A stretch of 37,231 nt of DNA. It comes from Flavobacteriaceae bacterium. GTDB lineage: Bacteria; Bacteroidota; Bacteroidia; Flavobacteriales; Flavobacteriaceae. The DNA lies in contig JAQWJH010000036.1 in NCBI GenBank assembly GCA_029248455.1, positions 1 through 37,231 on the forward strand. Direction: 5' to 3'. Positions 1 through 8,434 of the stretch are shown in pieces. Below the pieces are notes generated by a model that was not told the origin of the DNA, did not search any database, and was given only the letters and a program-made list of their open reading frames with translations. Positions within the stretch are counted from its first letter, which is position 1; each line of letters starts with the position of its first letter. The position numbers and the translations under genes were made by a program.

Positions 1-90
1 TAATTCACCAAAAGGTTGTTTTAAAAAGGGTTTATTTTTAAGTTTTTGTTCCCATTTATAAAAGGGAAAATCAAATAATTCATCAATCAT
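1..90 (-). CDS. Probable acyl-CoA synthetase (AMP-binding), N-terminal 30 residues only
   Basis: An open frame starts with ATG at 90 and runs off the left edge of the window. Its 30 residues begin MIDELFDFPFYKWEQ and continue with a KPFLKQP stretch. This matches the usual beginning of long-chain acyl-CoA synthetases, where a short FDxPxYxWE-like leader precedes a 'xPFLKQPxxGxW' segment. None of the AMP-binding core motifs lie in the window, so the call rests on the leader and on context: it is divergent to a nine-gene acyl-CoA degradation cluster, which would need a ligase to activate its substrate. A TAnnTTTG box on the same strand at 167-174 could serve it. The call is tentative; any protein with a similar leader remains possible. 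Confidence 0.5.
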   Translation of the reverse strand, partial: MIDELFDFPFYKWEQKLKNKPFLKQPFGEL

Positions 91-428
91 GATTTTAATT
101 TTTATTTAGTTGCTATTTTATTTTTTTTTTAAATGCTATTCCTTTCTCATCACTTTCTGAATATAACAAAAATAATCCATCATCCGAGTCCATGTGTAAA
201 TAAAATAAAAGTGATAAAAAAGCTGTCATAAAGATCAAAAAAATAAAATATATTATAAAATTCTGTTTTAGAATCTAATCTTATAAAAACATTACATATA
301 CACTTTTTAAAAGTACTTTAAAAAAATTTAAATAATAATTAATTTTTACACCATTAAAAAGGAAATATATTTTCATTAATTTTACAATTGGTCTATTTAT
401 CAACCCATTTAAATAAAACGATTGTTTA
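91..428. other. Divergent intergenic region, no gene seen
   Basis: These 338 bases are extremely AT-rich and lie between the divergent acyl-CoA synthetase fragment and the carboxylase gene. I found no credible small ORF on either strand and no tRNA. A TATTTTTG box on the minus strand (167-174) fits the Bacteroidota TAnnTTTG -7 consensus. A 10-bp palindrome centred near 315 (aaagtacttt) is within AT-rich sequence and may be chance. No clear -7 box was found for the plus-strand operon. Confidence 0.6.
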
Positions 429-2027
429 ATGAAATCTAGAAGTTCTAATATTGACGTTTTAAGTTCAAGTTTTATTGAAAATGAAATTTCAATGAAAAAG
501 TTATTAAAAGAACTTAATTCTTATTTTGATTTATCAAAATCTGAGGGTAGTAAAGAAAAAATTAAAAGAACAAGAACCAGAAAAAAACTTCTTGCAAGAG
601 AAAAAATTGATTTATTATTAGATAAGAATAAACCTCACATTGAATTAATGTCTTTAGCTGGTTTAAAACATGAAAATGGATTTGGTGCTGGCGGGACTAC
701 TGTTGTTGTTTTAGGGTATGTTTCCGGAACACTTTGCTTGATTAATGCAAATGTTGCCACACGAAAAGCTGGAGCAATTGATTATGCTACAAGTTTAAAA
801 AATTTAAGATTATCTCAAATAGCAAAAGAAAATAAATTATTAACCATTAATTTGGTTGAAAGTGGAGGTGCAAATTTACCAGATCAGGACAGGGTTTTTA
901 ATAATTATGGAAAATTTTTCATGGAAATGTCAAGAAGGTCTAAAGATGGTATTCCAACAATCTCAGTCGTTTTTGGTAACGCAACTGCTGGAGGCGCCTA
1001 TGTGCCAGGCATGTCGGATTATTCTATTTTTCAAAAAAATGCTGCTAAAGTCTTTTTAGCAGGCCCCCCTTTGGTTAAAATGGCAACAAATGAAGATGCA
1101 AAAGATGAGGAATTAGGTGGGGCTATGATGCATAGTACCATTTCTGGAGTCTCTGATTTTTTAGCAAAAGATGAAAAAGAAGCTATTGAGATAACTAAAG
1201 ATCTCATTAAAAAAATTCAACAGCCTAAAGAAAACAAGTTCGAAAATCAATCATCTTTGCCGAAATTTGATAAAAATGAAATTTTAGGAATTATTCCTTC
1301 AAATTTAAAGAAACCGTTCGATATAAGAGATTTAGTAAGAAGGTTTGTCGATAGTTCAGAATTTATTGAATTTAAAGAAAATTATGGTAGAACAATGTTT
1401 TGTTGTTGGACAAAAATTAATGGTTATCCTGTAGGAATTATTGCCAACAATGGAGTTATTTTTATAGAGTCAGCTAAAAAAGCTACACATTTTATTCAAT
1501 TGGCTAATAAATCAAATACCCCATTACTTTTTATTCACAACACAACTGGTTTTATGGTTGGGAAAAAATATGAACAAAATGGAATGATAAATAGTGGGTC
1601 TCAATTAATTCATGCCGTTTCTGGTAGTACTGTTCCACACATCAGTTTACAAGTAGGTAATTCATATGGTGCTGGAAATTATGCTATGTGTGGAAGATCA
1701 TTTGAACCCAGATTTTTATTCTCCTATCCAAATGCCAAGTCTGGTGTTATGGGGGCAGATCAATTATCAGGTGTTATGGAAATTGTAAAAAGAAATTCAG
1801 CATCATCATTAAACAAAGTAATTAATGAGGAAAAACTTCAACATGAAAAGAAAATATTGGCTGAACAAGCCGATGAGAAGGCTAGTGTTTGGCATACAAC
1901 ATCTGAAGTTTGGGATGATGGAGTTATAGACCCAACCGATACCAGAAAATATTTATCCTTGGCATTAGCTACAGTTTACAGTAACGAAATAATAGGATCT
2001 AGTTCTTTTGGAGTATTTAGAATGTAA
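429..2027 (+). CDS. Acyl-CoA carboxylase beta subunit (3-methylcrotonyl-/geranyl-CoA carboxylase-like carboxyltransferase)
   Basis: This is the carboxyltransferase subunit of a biotin-dependent acyl-CoA carboxylase, which moves CO2 from carboxybiotin to an enoyl-CoA. At 532 residues it has the usual length of the MCC-beta/AtuC family (about 535). The N-terminal crotonase-like half carries ESGGANLPDQ at 144-153 and TAGGAYVPGMSD at 186-197, both typical of MCC-beta rather than propionyl-CoA carboxylase. The C-terminal half carries the GNSYGAGNYAMCGR oxyanion segment. It is first in a nine-gene plus-strand cluster, 8 nt ahead of an enoyl-CoA hydratase that resembles methylglutaconyl-CoA hydratase, the next step after MCC. 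The partner biotin carboxylase/biotin carrier subunit is not in the window. Substrate could be 3-methylcrotonyl-CoA or a longer isoprenoid such as geranyl-CoA; sequence alone does not decide this. Confidence 0.9.
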   Translation: MKSRSSNIDVLSSSFIENEISMKKLLKELNSYFDLSKSEGSKEKIKRTRTRKKLLAREKIDLLLDKNKPHIELMSLAGLKHENGFGAGGTTVVVLGYVSGTLCLINANVATRKAGAIDYATSLKNLRLSQIAKENKLLTINLVESGGANLPDQDRVFNNYGKFFMEMSRRSKDGIPTISVVFGNATAGGAYVPGMSDYSIFQKNAAKVFLAGPPLVKMATNEDAKDEELGGAMMHSTISGVSDFLAKDEKEAIEITKDLIKKIQQPKENKFENQSSLPKFDKNEILGIIPSNLKKPFDIRDLVRRFVDSSEFIEFKENYGRTMFCCWTKINGYPVGIIANNGVIFIESAKKATHFIQLANKSNTPLLFIHNTTGFMVGKKYEQNGMINSGSQLIHAVSGSTVPHISLQVGNSYGAGNYAMCGRSFEPRFLFSYPNAKSGVMGADQLSGVMEIVKRNSASSLNKVINEEKLQHEKKILAEQADEKASVWHTTSEVWDDGVIDPTDTRKYLSLALATVYSNEIIGSSSFGVFRM

Positions 2028-2035
2028 AATAATTT

Positions 2036-2848
2036 ATGAGATATTTCAAAAAAAATGATATAAAAAACATAAAATCATACAACTTTGATTTTATAGAATT
2101 GTTTGAATTGAACCATATTTTAACTGTTACACTAAATCGCCCAAAAAAAAAGAATGCCTTACACCCTCAAATGATTAACGAGATAGCATTTGCTTTTCAG
2201 TATGCTTCAAATAATGATAATATTAGAGCTTTAAAGCTCAAGTCGAAGGGTAATGTTTTTTGTTCTGGACTAGACCTCAAAGCCTTGGCTGGTGATGTTG
2301 AGAAAAATAACTCAACTGTTCCGATTGCTAATTCAAAAATATTGATTGGCGATTTATTCAATAAATTATATAAACCTAAAATTTGTCAATTAGAGGGAGA
2401 TGTTTTTGCTGGAGGTTTATTGTTAGTTGCTGGTTGTAATTATGTTATTTCAATTGACGGTCTTAAACTGGGTTTGCCAGAAGTAAAAAGAGGATTATTT
2501 CCAATGCAAGTTATGGAATCTCTATCAAAAGTAATTCCTAATAAAAAAGTAATTGATTGGTGCATTAGAGGATACGATTTAGATGTTAAAATTGCTAATA
2601 AGTGGGGTTTAATTTCTCAAATAGTTGATCAATCTAAAATTGAATCATCTGTTTCAAAATGGTTATCTGAAGTTACTAATAATTCACCCACAGCAATTAA
2701 ATATGGACTGGAGGCGAATCATAAAATAAATACGAGTGAGTCTAATCATGTTTACCTTTCAGAAATGTTAGATTTAGTATTGAACTCCAATGATGCAAAA
2801 GAAGGAATTTCCGCTTTTAAAGAAAAAAGAAAACCAAATTGGAATTAA
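2036..2848 (+). CDS. Enoyl-CoA hydratase/isomerase family, methylglutaconyl-CoA hydratase-like
   Basis: A crotonase-fold protein of 270 residues. The first oxyanion-hole segment FCSGLDL lies at 75-81 and the second, FAGGLLLVAGC, at 124-134. The acid equivalent to Glu164 of rat enoyl-CoA hydratase is present (E149 in GLPEVKRG), but the position of Glu144 holds Leu (about 129). That pattern, a GGL...AGC segment followed by xPEVxxGL, is seen in LiuC/AUH-type methylglutaconyl-CoA hydratases. With the carboxylase gene just upstream, hydration of a glutaconyl-type CoA product is the most reasonable role. The N-terminus is about 25 residues longer than usual; no later ATG keeps the domain intact. 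A strong inverted repeat follows the stop codon, so transcription may partly end here. Confidence 0.85.
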   Translation: MRYFKKNDIKNIKSYNFDFIELFELNHILTVTLNRPKKKNALHPQMINEIAFAFQYASNNDNIRALKLKSKGNVFCSGLDLKALAGDVEKNNSTVPIANSKILIGDLFNKLYKPKICQLEGDVFAGGLLLVAGCNYVISIDGLKLGLPEVKRGLFPMQVMESLSKVIPNKKVIDWCIRGYDLDVKIANKWGLISQIVDQSKIESSVSKWLSEVTNNSPTAIKYGLEANHKINTSESNHVYLSEMLDLVLNSNDAKEGISAFKEKRKPNWN

Positions 2849-2857
2849 ACTCTTTTT

Positions 2858-2889
2858 AAAAAAATATTATGCACGCATAATATTTTTTT
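2858..2889. repeat. Perfect 15-bp inverted repeat (terminator or operator) between hydratase and oxidoreductase genes
   Basis: Arms aaaaaaatattatgc (2858-2872) and gcataatattttttt (2875-2889) are exact reverse complements with a 2-nt centre. The A-tract before and T7 tract after the core resemble an intrinsic terminator. The repeat also ends 2 nt before a TATTTTTG box (2891-2898), where a regulator could block a promoter for the downstream genes. Which of the two roles applies cannot be decided from sequence. Confidence 0.6.
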
Positions 2890-2890
2890 A

Positions 2891-2898
2891 TATTTTTG
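2891..2898 (+). promoter_or_regulatory. Candidate -7 box (TATTTTTG) for the MDR-to-dehydrogenase genes
   Basis: The octamer matches the Bacteroidota -7 consensus TAnnTTTG and lies 39 nt before the oxidoreductase ATG at 2938, immediately after the inverted repeat. No TTG -33 element is visible at the usual 17-23 nt spacing, because that area is occupied by the repeat; this weakens the call. Confidence 0.4.
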
Positions 2899-2937
2899 GC
2901 TTTCTTGTGTTCAATACAGTATTCAAAAATATATTAT

Positions 2938-3933
2938 ATGTTAAAAAATAAAGTTGTAAAACTATCGGTCAGGCCAATTGGTTTTCCGTCAAAAGAAACA
3001 TGGATCTATGAAAATGAAGATGTAAAAGAAATCAATGAAGGTGAAATTTTATTAAAAAATTTATATGTTTCTTTTGATCCAGCTATGAGAGGATGGTTAA
3101 ATGAAGCTAGGTCTTACATTCCGCCTGTAAAAATTGGAGAAGTTATGAGAGCAGGTACATTAGGAGAAGTTGTAAACTCAAAAAATTCAAAATTTAAAAA
3201 AGGTGATATTCTATCTGGTTGGGGAGGGGTTCAACAATATTCGATTTCAAATGGTAAGGGATATTTTAAGGTACCAAACACTGATATACCCCTACCAACC
3301 TATATTGGAACTTTGGGTATGCCAGGAATGACTGCTTATTTTGGAATCCTTGAGGTTGGTAAAATCAAACATGGTGATACTGTTTTAGTTTCTGCAGCAG
3401 CTGGTGCAGTCGGAAGTATTGTTGGTCAAATTGCTAAAATAAAAGGATGTAAGGTTATTGGAATTGCCGGTGGAAAGCATAAGTGTGATTACGTTGTTAA
3501 CGAATTAGGTTTCGATGGTTGTATCGACTATAAAAACGAAAGTGTTAAAAGAGGAATAAAAAGAGAATGTCCTGACGGAATCGATGTTTATTTTGATAAT
3601 GTTGGTGGAGAAATACTAGACGCTGCTTTAATTTTTTTAAAAATGGGAGCTAGAGTTGTAGTATGTGGAGCAATTTCGCAATACAATGAAATGTCTGCAA
3701 AAGGACCAAATAATTATTTGTCTTTACTTGTTAACAGAGCTTCAATGAAAGGTATGGTTGTTTTTGATTTTGCTGAGAAATACCCACTAGCAACAAAAGA
3801 AATGACGGAATGGATTTTAAACGGCACCTTGAAATCAAAAGAAGATGTTTACGAGGGAATTGACAATTTTTATGAGGTTTTTAAAAAGTTATTTAATGGA
3901 GAAAAGAAAGGAAAATTAATTTTAAAGTTATAA
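2938..3933 (+). CDS. NADP-dependent MDR-family oxidoreductase (CurA / prostaglandin-reductase-like)
   Basis: A zinc-free medium-chain reductase of the leukotriene B4 12-hydroxydehydrogenase/CurA/YfmJ type, which uses NADPH to reduce activated double bonds. From the chosen start it has 331 residues, close to the family's 330-345. Signatures are [10 protein letters not shown] near the N-terminus, [13 protein letters not shown] before the Rossmann domain, the dinucleotide-binding [20 protein letters not shown], and [16 protein letters not shown]. The frame is open from 2896, but the first 14 codons have no counterpart in the family, so the ATG at 2938 ([13 protein letters not shown]) is preferred. 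The stop is 2 nt from the thiolase ATG, showing co-transcription. Within a degradation cluster it may act as an enoyl-CoA reductase or remove a reactive enone; the exact substrate is unknown. Confidence 0.85.
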   Translation: MLKNKVVKLSVRPIGFPSKETWIYENEDVKEINEGEILLKNLYVSFDPAMRGWLNEARSYIPPVKIGEVMRAGTLGEVVNSKNSKFKKGDILSGWGGVQQYSISNGKGYFKVPNTDIPLPTYIGTLGMPGMTAYFGILEVGKIKHGDTVLVSAAAGAVGSIVGQIAKIKGCKVIGIAGGKHKCDYVVNELGFDGCIDYKNESVKRGIKRECPDGIDVYFDNVGGEILDAALIFLKMGARVVVCGAISQYNEMSAKGPNNYLSLLVNRASMKGMVVFDFAEKYPLATKEMTEWILNGTLKSKEDVYEGIDNFYEVFKKLFNGEKKGKLILKL

Positions 3934-3935
3934 TT

Positions 3936-5117
3936 ATGAGAGATGCATTAATAGTTTCAACGGCAAGAACTCCGCTCACAAAATCATATAGAGGAACATT
4001 TAATAACACAACTGCTCCAACAATGGCTGGCTGGGCAATAAGGGAAGCTGTTAAAAGATCGGGTGTTGATCCAAACAAAGTTGATGATGTTATTATGGGT
4101 GCTGCTCTTCAACAAGGAACTACACATGCTAATGTTGCAAGAAACGCTGCCTTAGCTGCTGGTCTTCCAGTTACCGTAAGTGGTATGAGTCTCGACAGAC
4201 AATGTTCATCTGGAATGATGGCTATTTCTACTGCCGCAAAACAAATAATTTCTGATGGAATGGATGTAGTTGTTGGTGGTGGTTTGGATTCAATAAGCTT
4301 AGTTCAAACTCAAAAAATGAATTTAGACAGATATGTTGATGAAAACTTAATTTTAAAACATGAACATATTTATATGCCCATGCTTCAAACTGCTGAGGTT
4401 GTGGCTAAAAGATATAAAATATCCAGAGAATTGCAGGATCAATACGCTTTACAAAGTCAATTAAGAACTGCTAAAGGTCAAAAAGAAGGCAAATTTGATG
4501 ATGAGATTATTCAAGTAACAACTTCAATGGGAGTTATGAACAAAGAAACCAAAGAAATTTCTTTTGTTGACAAGACTATTTCTAAAGATGAATGTAATAG
4601 ACCAACTACCACAATTGAAGGACTGAGATCATTAAATCCTGTTATTGAAGGAGGTTCAATTACAGCAGGAAATGCTAGTCAACTTTCAGATGGTGCCTCT
4701 GCATGTGTTTTGATGGAATCTAAAATCGCTGCACAACATAATGTGACTCCACTTGGTATTTACAGAGGTTTAGCAGTCGCTGGATGTGAACCTGATGAGA
4801 TGGGAATAGGTCCTATTTATGCAGTTCCAAAATTACTAAAACAAAACGGTCTTAAAATGAAAGATATTGGATTATGGGAGTTAAATGAAGCATTTGCTGT
4901 TCAGGTAATCTATTGTAAAGATATATTAGGTATTCCAAATGAGCTTCTCAATGTAAATGGAGGTTCTATTTCTATTGGTCATCCCTACGGAATGAGTGGT
5001 TCCAGAATGGTTGCTCATGCTCTTATTGAAGGAAAAAGAAGAGGAGCTAAATATGTTGTTTCTACTATGTGTGTTGGTGGTGGAATGGGTGCTGCTGGTT
5101 TGTTTGAGGTTGTTTAA
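3936..5117 (+). CDS. Thiolase (acetyl-CoA C-acyltransferase)
   Basis: Degradative thiolase of 393 residues, the normal length. It cleaves 3-oxoacyl-CoA with free CoA, releasing acetyl-CoA (or propionyl-CoA). The acyl-accepting Cys is C90 in LDRQCSSGM; the catalytic His is H349 in [11 protein letters not shown]; the second Cys is C379 in [18 protein letters not shown] is also present. The GHPYGMSG version, instead of the common GHPIGASG, occurs in a subgroup of thiolases associated with clusters for unusual acyl chains. It sits 2 nt after the MDR gene and 48 nt before the SDR, so it would perform the last step of the cluster's beta-oxidation. Confidence 0.92.
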   Translation: MRDALIVSTARTPLTKSYRGTFNNTTAPTMAGWAIREAVKRSGVDPNKVDDVIMGAALQQGTTHANVARNAALAAGLPVTVSGMSLDRQCSSGMMAISTAAKQIISDGMDVVVGGGLDSISLVQTQKMNLDRYVDENLILKHEHIYMPMLQTAEVVAKRYKISRELQDQYALQSQLRTAKGQKEGKFDDEIIQVTTSMGVMNKETKEISFVDKTISKDECNRPTTTIEGLRSLNPVIEGGSITAGNASQLSDGASACVLMESKIAAQHNVTPLGIYRGLAVAGCEPDEMGIGPIYAVPKLLKQNGLKMKDIGLWELNEAFAVQVIYCKDILGIPNELLNVNGGSISIGHPYGMSGSRMVAHALIEGKRRGAKYVVSTMCVGGGMGAAGLFEVV

Positions 5118-5165
5118 TCATATAATAAGCGGTCATAAATTAAAATAATAACTTAAATTAAAAAA

Positions 5166-5906
5166 ATGAAAAGATTAGAAGGTCAGGTAGCTATTGTAAC
5201 TGGTGGAGCTAGAGGAATTGGTCGTGGTATTTGTGAGGTTTTTTGCCGTGAAGGTGCCACAGTAGCTTTGTGGGATGTTTTGGATGGAAGCGAAACAGTA
5301 AAAGAAATAACCCAAAACGGAGGAAATATATTTTTTCAGAAAGTTGATGTTACATCACAAGATTCTGTTGATAATGCAATTGGAGAAATAATAGAAAAGT
5401 ATGGAAAAATAGAAATTCTTATTAATAATGCAGGTATTATTCGAGATAGATCCTTTCTTAAAATGACAGAAGAAGAATGGGACTCCGTTATAAATGTAAA
5501 TCTTAAATCTCTATTTATTGTAACTAAATCGGTTGTTCCTCATATGAAACAAAATGGATATGGAAGAATTGTTTCTGCTTCTTCAATAAATGGCTCAGCT
5601 GGAGCATTTGGTCAAACAAATTATTGTGCTACTAAAGCAGGAATCTCAGGATTTACCAGAGCACTTTGTAAAGAGGTTGGTAAAAATGGTATTACCGTTA
5701 ATGCAGTTGCACCTGGCTTTGTAAAATCAGTAATGTCGGATAGTATGCCGGAAGAGATAATTAAAGCTGGTATAAAAATGATTCCCGTAGGTAGAATTGG
5801 TACACCCGAAGATATGGGTCATGCGTATCTATTTCTTGCCTCTAAAGAAGCTGGATTTGTCAGTGGAATTACACTTCATGCAAATGGAGGAGCAATGCCT
5901 ATGTAA
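5166..5906 (+). CDS. SDR-family 3-oxoacyl/3-hydroxyacyl-CoA dehydrogenase (FabG-like)
   Basis: A classical short-chain dehydrogenase of 246 residues. The cofactor motif TGGARGIG is at 12-19, NNAG at 87-90, and the catalytic set is N112, S140, Y153 and K157. FabG-like SDRs in acyl-CoA degradation clusters oxidise the 3-hydroxyacyl-CoA made by a hydratase. An acidic/polar residue pattern after strand 2 (WDVLDG, D37) favours NAD(H) over NADP(H), which fits an oxidative role. The next gene is a MaoC hydratase 25 nt downstream, whose R-3-hydroxy product would suit an SDR of this type. Confidence 0.88.
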   Translation: MKRLEGQVAIVTGGARGIGRGICEVFCREGATVALWDVLDGSETVKEITQNGGNIFFQKVDVTSQDSVDNAIGEIIEKYGKIEILINNAGIIRDRSFLKMTEEEWDSVINVNLKSLFIVTKSVVPHMKQNGYGRIVSASSINGSAGAFGQTNYCATKAGISGFTRALCKEVGKNGITVNAVAPGFVKSVMSDSMPEEIIKAGIKMIPVGRIGTPEDMGHAYLFLASKEAGFVSGITLHANGGAMPM

Positions 5907-5931
5907 TAATTAATTTAAAATTAAATAAATA

Positions 5932-6408
5932 ATGGAAAATATAGAAGCTTATAAAACTCATTTTGAAAATTTTGAAGAAATGAGTAAAAGTGTTGGTAAA
6001 GAACTTGGAATAAGTAATTGGGTAGAAATAAGTCAAGAAAAGATTAATTTATTTGCAAAAATAACCGAAGATGAACAGTGGATTCATATTGATGCGGAAA
6101 AATCTGCTAAAGAATCTCCTTATAAAACTACAATCGCTCATGGATTTATGGTATTATCTTTAGCTTCTCGATTTTCTTACGATACCGTTAGTATTGCTAG
6201 TGTTAAAATGGGTGTTAATTACGGAGTAGACAGAGTTAGATTTACTAGTGCTACACCCTCTGGAGGACTGGTAAGAGGAAGAGTTTCTTTATTAGAATTT
6301 GAGTCCAAACCCGGTGGAGCAAAATACAAATTAGGTATCAAGGTTGAGCTTAAAGGTCAGGAAAAACCAGTATGCGTTGCTGAAACCTTAGCAATGGGAT
6401 ACGAATAA
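5932..6408 (+). CDS. MaoC-like (R)-specific enoyl-CoA hydratase
   Basis: A single hot-dog domain of 158 residues. The catalytic pair of (R)-hydratases is visible as D47 and H52 in the segment ITEDEQWIHID, followed by the IAHGFMVLSL helix (68-77) that lines the substrate tunnel. The QWIH form places it in the NodN/Rv0130-like subgroup of MaoC proteins. It would add water to a trans-2-enoyl-CoA, giving the (R)-3-hydroxyacyl-CoA that the neighbouring SDR could oxidise. The following gene begins 12 nt after its stop codon. Function as a dehydratase of a ring or branched acyl substrate is possible; the fold and catalytic residues are secure. Confidence 0.88.
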   Translation: MENIEAYKTHFENFEEMSKSVGKELGISNWVEISQEKINLFAKITEDEQWIHIDAEKSAKESPYKTTIAHGFMVLSLASRFSYDTVSIASVKMGVNYGVDRVRFTSATPSGGLVRGRVSLLEFESKPGGAKYKLGIKVELKGQEKPVCVAETLAMGYE

Positions 6409-6419
6409 AAACAAAAAGT

Positions 6420-7202
6420 ATGGAAAAAGCAGTTTTATTTGAAAAAGAAAAAAATATTGCAATTATTACTTTTAACAGACCGCAAAGATACAATGCGGTA
6501 AATCAAGACTTAGTTGATGGTATTAATGATTCGCTTTCAATTGTTGAAAACGATAATGATATTAGAGCTGTAGTTTTGACTGGAAATGGTAAAGGGTTTT
6601 GTTCAGGAGCTGATATGTCAGTTTTTGGAGGTAAAGTTTCATCCGAACAAAGACGTGATTATATAGTCGAACAATATCAACCATTAATGAATCGTTTTTT
6701 TAAAATAAAAAAACCGATAATTGGAGCTATTAATGGAACTGCTGCAGGAGTTGGTGCAGCATTTGCATTAGCTTGTGATTTAAGAGTGATGAGTAAAGAA
6801 AGTGCCTTGCTTTATGCTTTTGTAAACATAGGGCTTGGTCCAGACGGTGGTGCTAGTTGGTTATTGGCTAGACAAGTAGGATATAGTAAAGCCTTAGAAA
6901 TTGCAATTAGCGGTAAAAAGATTTTTGGAGAAGAATGTTTAAATTTAGGTTTAACTAATAAAATTGTTAAAACAAATGAGGTTTTAAATGATGCCAAAAA
7001 ATGGGCTAATGAACTTTCTGTTCGACCTACTTTGGCAATTGGTATAGCAAAAGCTGATATGATGTATTCAATGGATAATAATTTAAGTGACACAATTGCC
7101 TTTGAAGCACAGGAGCAAGTTGCAGCTTTTAATAGTTATGACTTAAAGGAAGGAGTTACTGCTTTTATTCAAAAAAGGCCTGCAAAATTTTTAGGAAAAT
7201 AA
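6420..7202 (+). CDS. Enoyl-CoA hydratase/isomerase family, PaaG-like
   Basis: A second crotonase-fold enzyme in the cluster, 260 residues. It has FCSGADM (60-66) and the oxyanion segment INGTAAGVGAAFALACD (104-120). At the catalytic position it reads NIGLGPDGGASWLLARQVG, with D142 corresponding to the Asp of PaaG-type isomerases and no Glu at the usual hydratase positions. PaaG and related enzymes shift double bonds or open/rearrange rings, for instance 1,2-epoxyphenylacetyl-CoA to oxepin-CoA. Here it may act as a delta3,delta2-enoyl-CoA isomerase for unsaturated or branched chains. No other phenylacetate genes are nearby, so it should not be named paaG. Confidence 0.85.
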   Translation: MEKAVLFEKEKNIAIITFNRPQRYNAVNQDLVDGINDSLSIVENDNDIRAVVLTGNGKGFCSGADMSVFGGKVSSEQRRDYIVEQYQPLMNRFFKIKKPIIGAINGTAAGVGAAFALACDLRVMSKESALLYAFVNIGLGPDGGASWLLARQVGYSKALEIAISGKKIFGEECLNLGLTNKIVKTNEVLNDAKKWANELSVRPTLAIGIAKADMMYSMDNNLSDTIAFEAQEQVAAFNSYDLKEGVTAFIQKRPAKFLGK

Positions 7203-7231
7203 AAACATTAAAAAAAAGATAAAAAAAAATA

Positions 7232-8428
7232 ATGGAAACAAAAGTAAATACTGATTTAACTAATTTTCGAATGGAAACTAGAAAATGGTTAGAAGATAAT
7301 TGTCCTTTAAGCATGAGAGAACCTACTAAAGATCCTTCACAATTATACTGGGGGGGAAGAAATGGAGAATTTAGTAGCGATGATCAAAAATTATGGTTCG
7401 AAAGAATGCTTGAAAAGAAGTGGATTGTTCCTTACTGGAAAGTAAAATATGGGGGAGGAGGACTCTCTATAGAAAAAAATAATATTTTAAATCAAGAAAT
7501 GGGTAGGCTTGGCTGTAGAAAACCTCATTACAATTTTGGTATTTCTATGCTAGGACCTGCAATGTTAAAGTTCGCATCAGAAGAACAAAAGCTTAATTAT
7601 TTACCTGATATAGTTCAAGGAAAAATTAGATGGTGTCAAGGATACAGTGAGCCAAATGCTGGAAGTGATTTAGCAAACCTTCAAACTAAAGCAGAAGATA
7701 AAGGAGATTATTTTTTAGTTACTGGTTCCAAAGTTTGGACATCATATGCTGAAAAAGCAGATTGGATTTTTTGCCTTGTAAGAACCGATTCAAGTTGTTC
7801 AAAACATACAGGTATTAGTTTTTTATTAATTGATATGGCCTCTGAGGGTGTATCCACTAGACCAATAAAACTTATCAGTGGAAAGTCACCATTTTGTGAG
7901 ACTTTTTTTGATTCAGTGAAGGTTCCAAAAGCAAACTTAGTTGGAACTTTGAATGATGGTTGGACAATTGCCAAGTACTTGTTAACTCATGAAAGGCAAA
8001 TGATAGGTGGAATAGGTGAAACGGATAAAAAATTACATATTAGTAATGAAGCTATAAATGTTATGTCAAAAAATAATGGAATTTTATCTGATACTATTTT
8101 ACGATCAAAAATTTCAGAATTTGAAATGAACGAAGAAATTTTTGATTTAACAATTAGAAGAACTATGGATGAAGAAAAATCTGGGAATAATTCAGGAGCT
8201 GCTTCCTCTTTTTTTAAATATTATGGAACCGAATTAAATATTCAAAGAGAAGAATTAAGATTAAAAATTAATGGTTTTAGTTCAACTGAATGGAACAGCA
8301 AGGCTTCAGAAAACGGAAAACAAGCTCGTTACTTTTGTAGAACTAAAGGTAACTCCATTGAGGGAGGTACACATGAAGTTCAATTAAATATTATAGCAAA
8401 AAGAATCTTGGGGCTTCCCACTAAATAA
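7232..8428 (+). CDS. Acyl-CoA dehydrogenase, catalytic (Glu-bearing) chain of a probable heteromeric enzyme
   Basis: Acyl-CoA dehydrogenase fold, 398 residues. The middle domain has the YSEPNAGSDLANLQTKA segment (138-154), and WTSYAEKADW follows. A Glu sits at position 254 in LLTHERQMIGG, aligned with the catalytic base of isovaleryl-CoA dehydrogenase and FadE26-like chains. By contrast the REQFGxxIG and QxxGGxG motifs that bind FAD across the subunit interface in ordinary homotetramers are absent; the equivalent part has diverged. The C-terminus ends in EGGTHEVQLNIIAKRILGLP, with Gly rather than Glu at the medium-chain catalytic position. The next gene, 6 nt downstream, encodes a second chain with the opposite pattern. 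This is the arrangement of alpha2beta2 dehydrogenases in steroid-side-chain catabolism. Confidence 0.9.
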   Translation: METKVNTDLTNFRMETRKWLEDNCPLSMREPTKDPSQLYWGGRNGEFSSDDQKLWFERMLEKKWIVPYWKVKYGGGGLSIEKNNILNQEMGRLGCRKPHYNFGISMLGPAMLKFASEEQKLNYLPDIVQGKIRWCQGYSEPNAGSDLANLQTKAEDKGDYFLVTGSKVWTSYAEKADWIFCLVRTDSSCSKHTGISFLLIDMASEGVSTRPIKLISGKSPFCETFFDSVKVPKANLVGTLNDGWTIAKYLLTHERQMIGGIGETDKKLHISNEAINVMSKNNGILSDTILRSKISEFEMNEEIFDLTIRRTMDEEKSGNNSGAASSFFKYYGTELNIQREELRLKINGFSSTEWNSKASENGKQARYFCRTKGNSIEGGTHEVQLNIIAKRILGLPTK

Positions 8429-8434
8429 AAATAA

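Noticed and set aside
300-330. aaagtacttt palindrome as an operator for the acyl-CoA cluster
   Set aside because: Only 10 bp, in homopolymer-rich sequence, and more than 100 nt from the start codon; chance is likely.
2896-2937. N-terminal extension of 14 codons in front of the MDR oxidoreductase
   Set aside because: The residues have no counterpart in the family and follow directly on the inverted repeat and -7 box; the ATG at 2938 gives the normal N-terminus.
6812-7093. Minus-strand frame of 93 codons
   Set aside because: It is antisense to the PaaG-like gene, whose own domain runs unbroken through this area.
6420-7202. Naming this gene paaG as part of a phenylacetate pathway
   Set aside because: Only the fold and active-site Asp match; no paaABCDE, paaZ or paaK genes are present.
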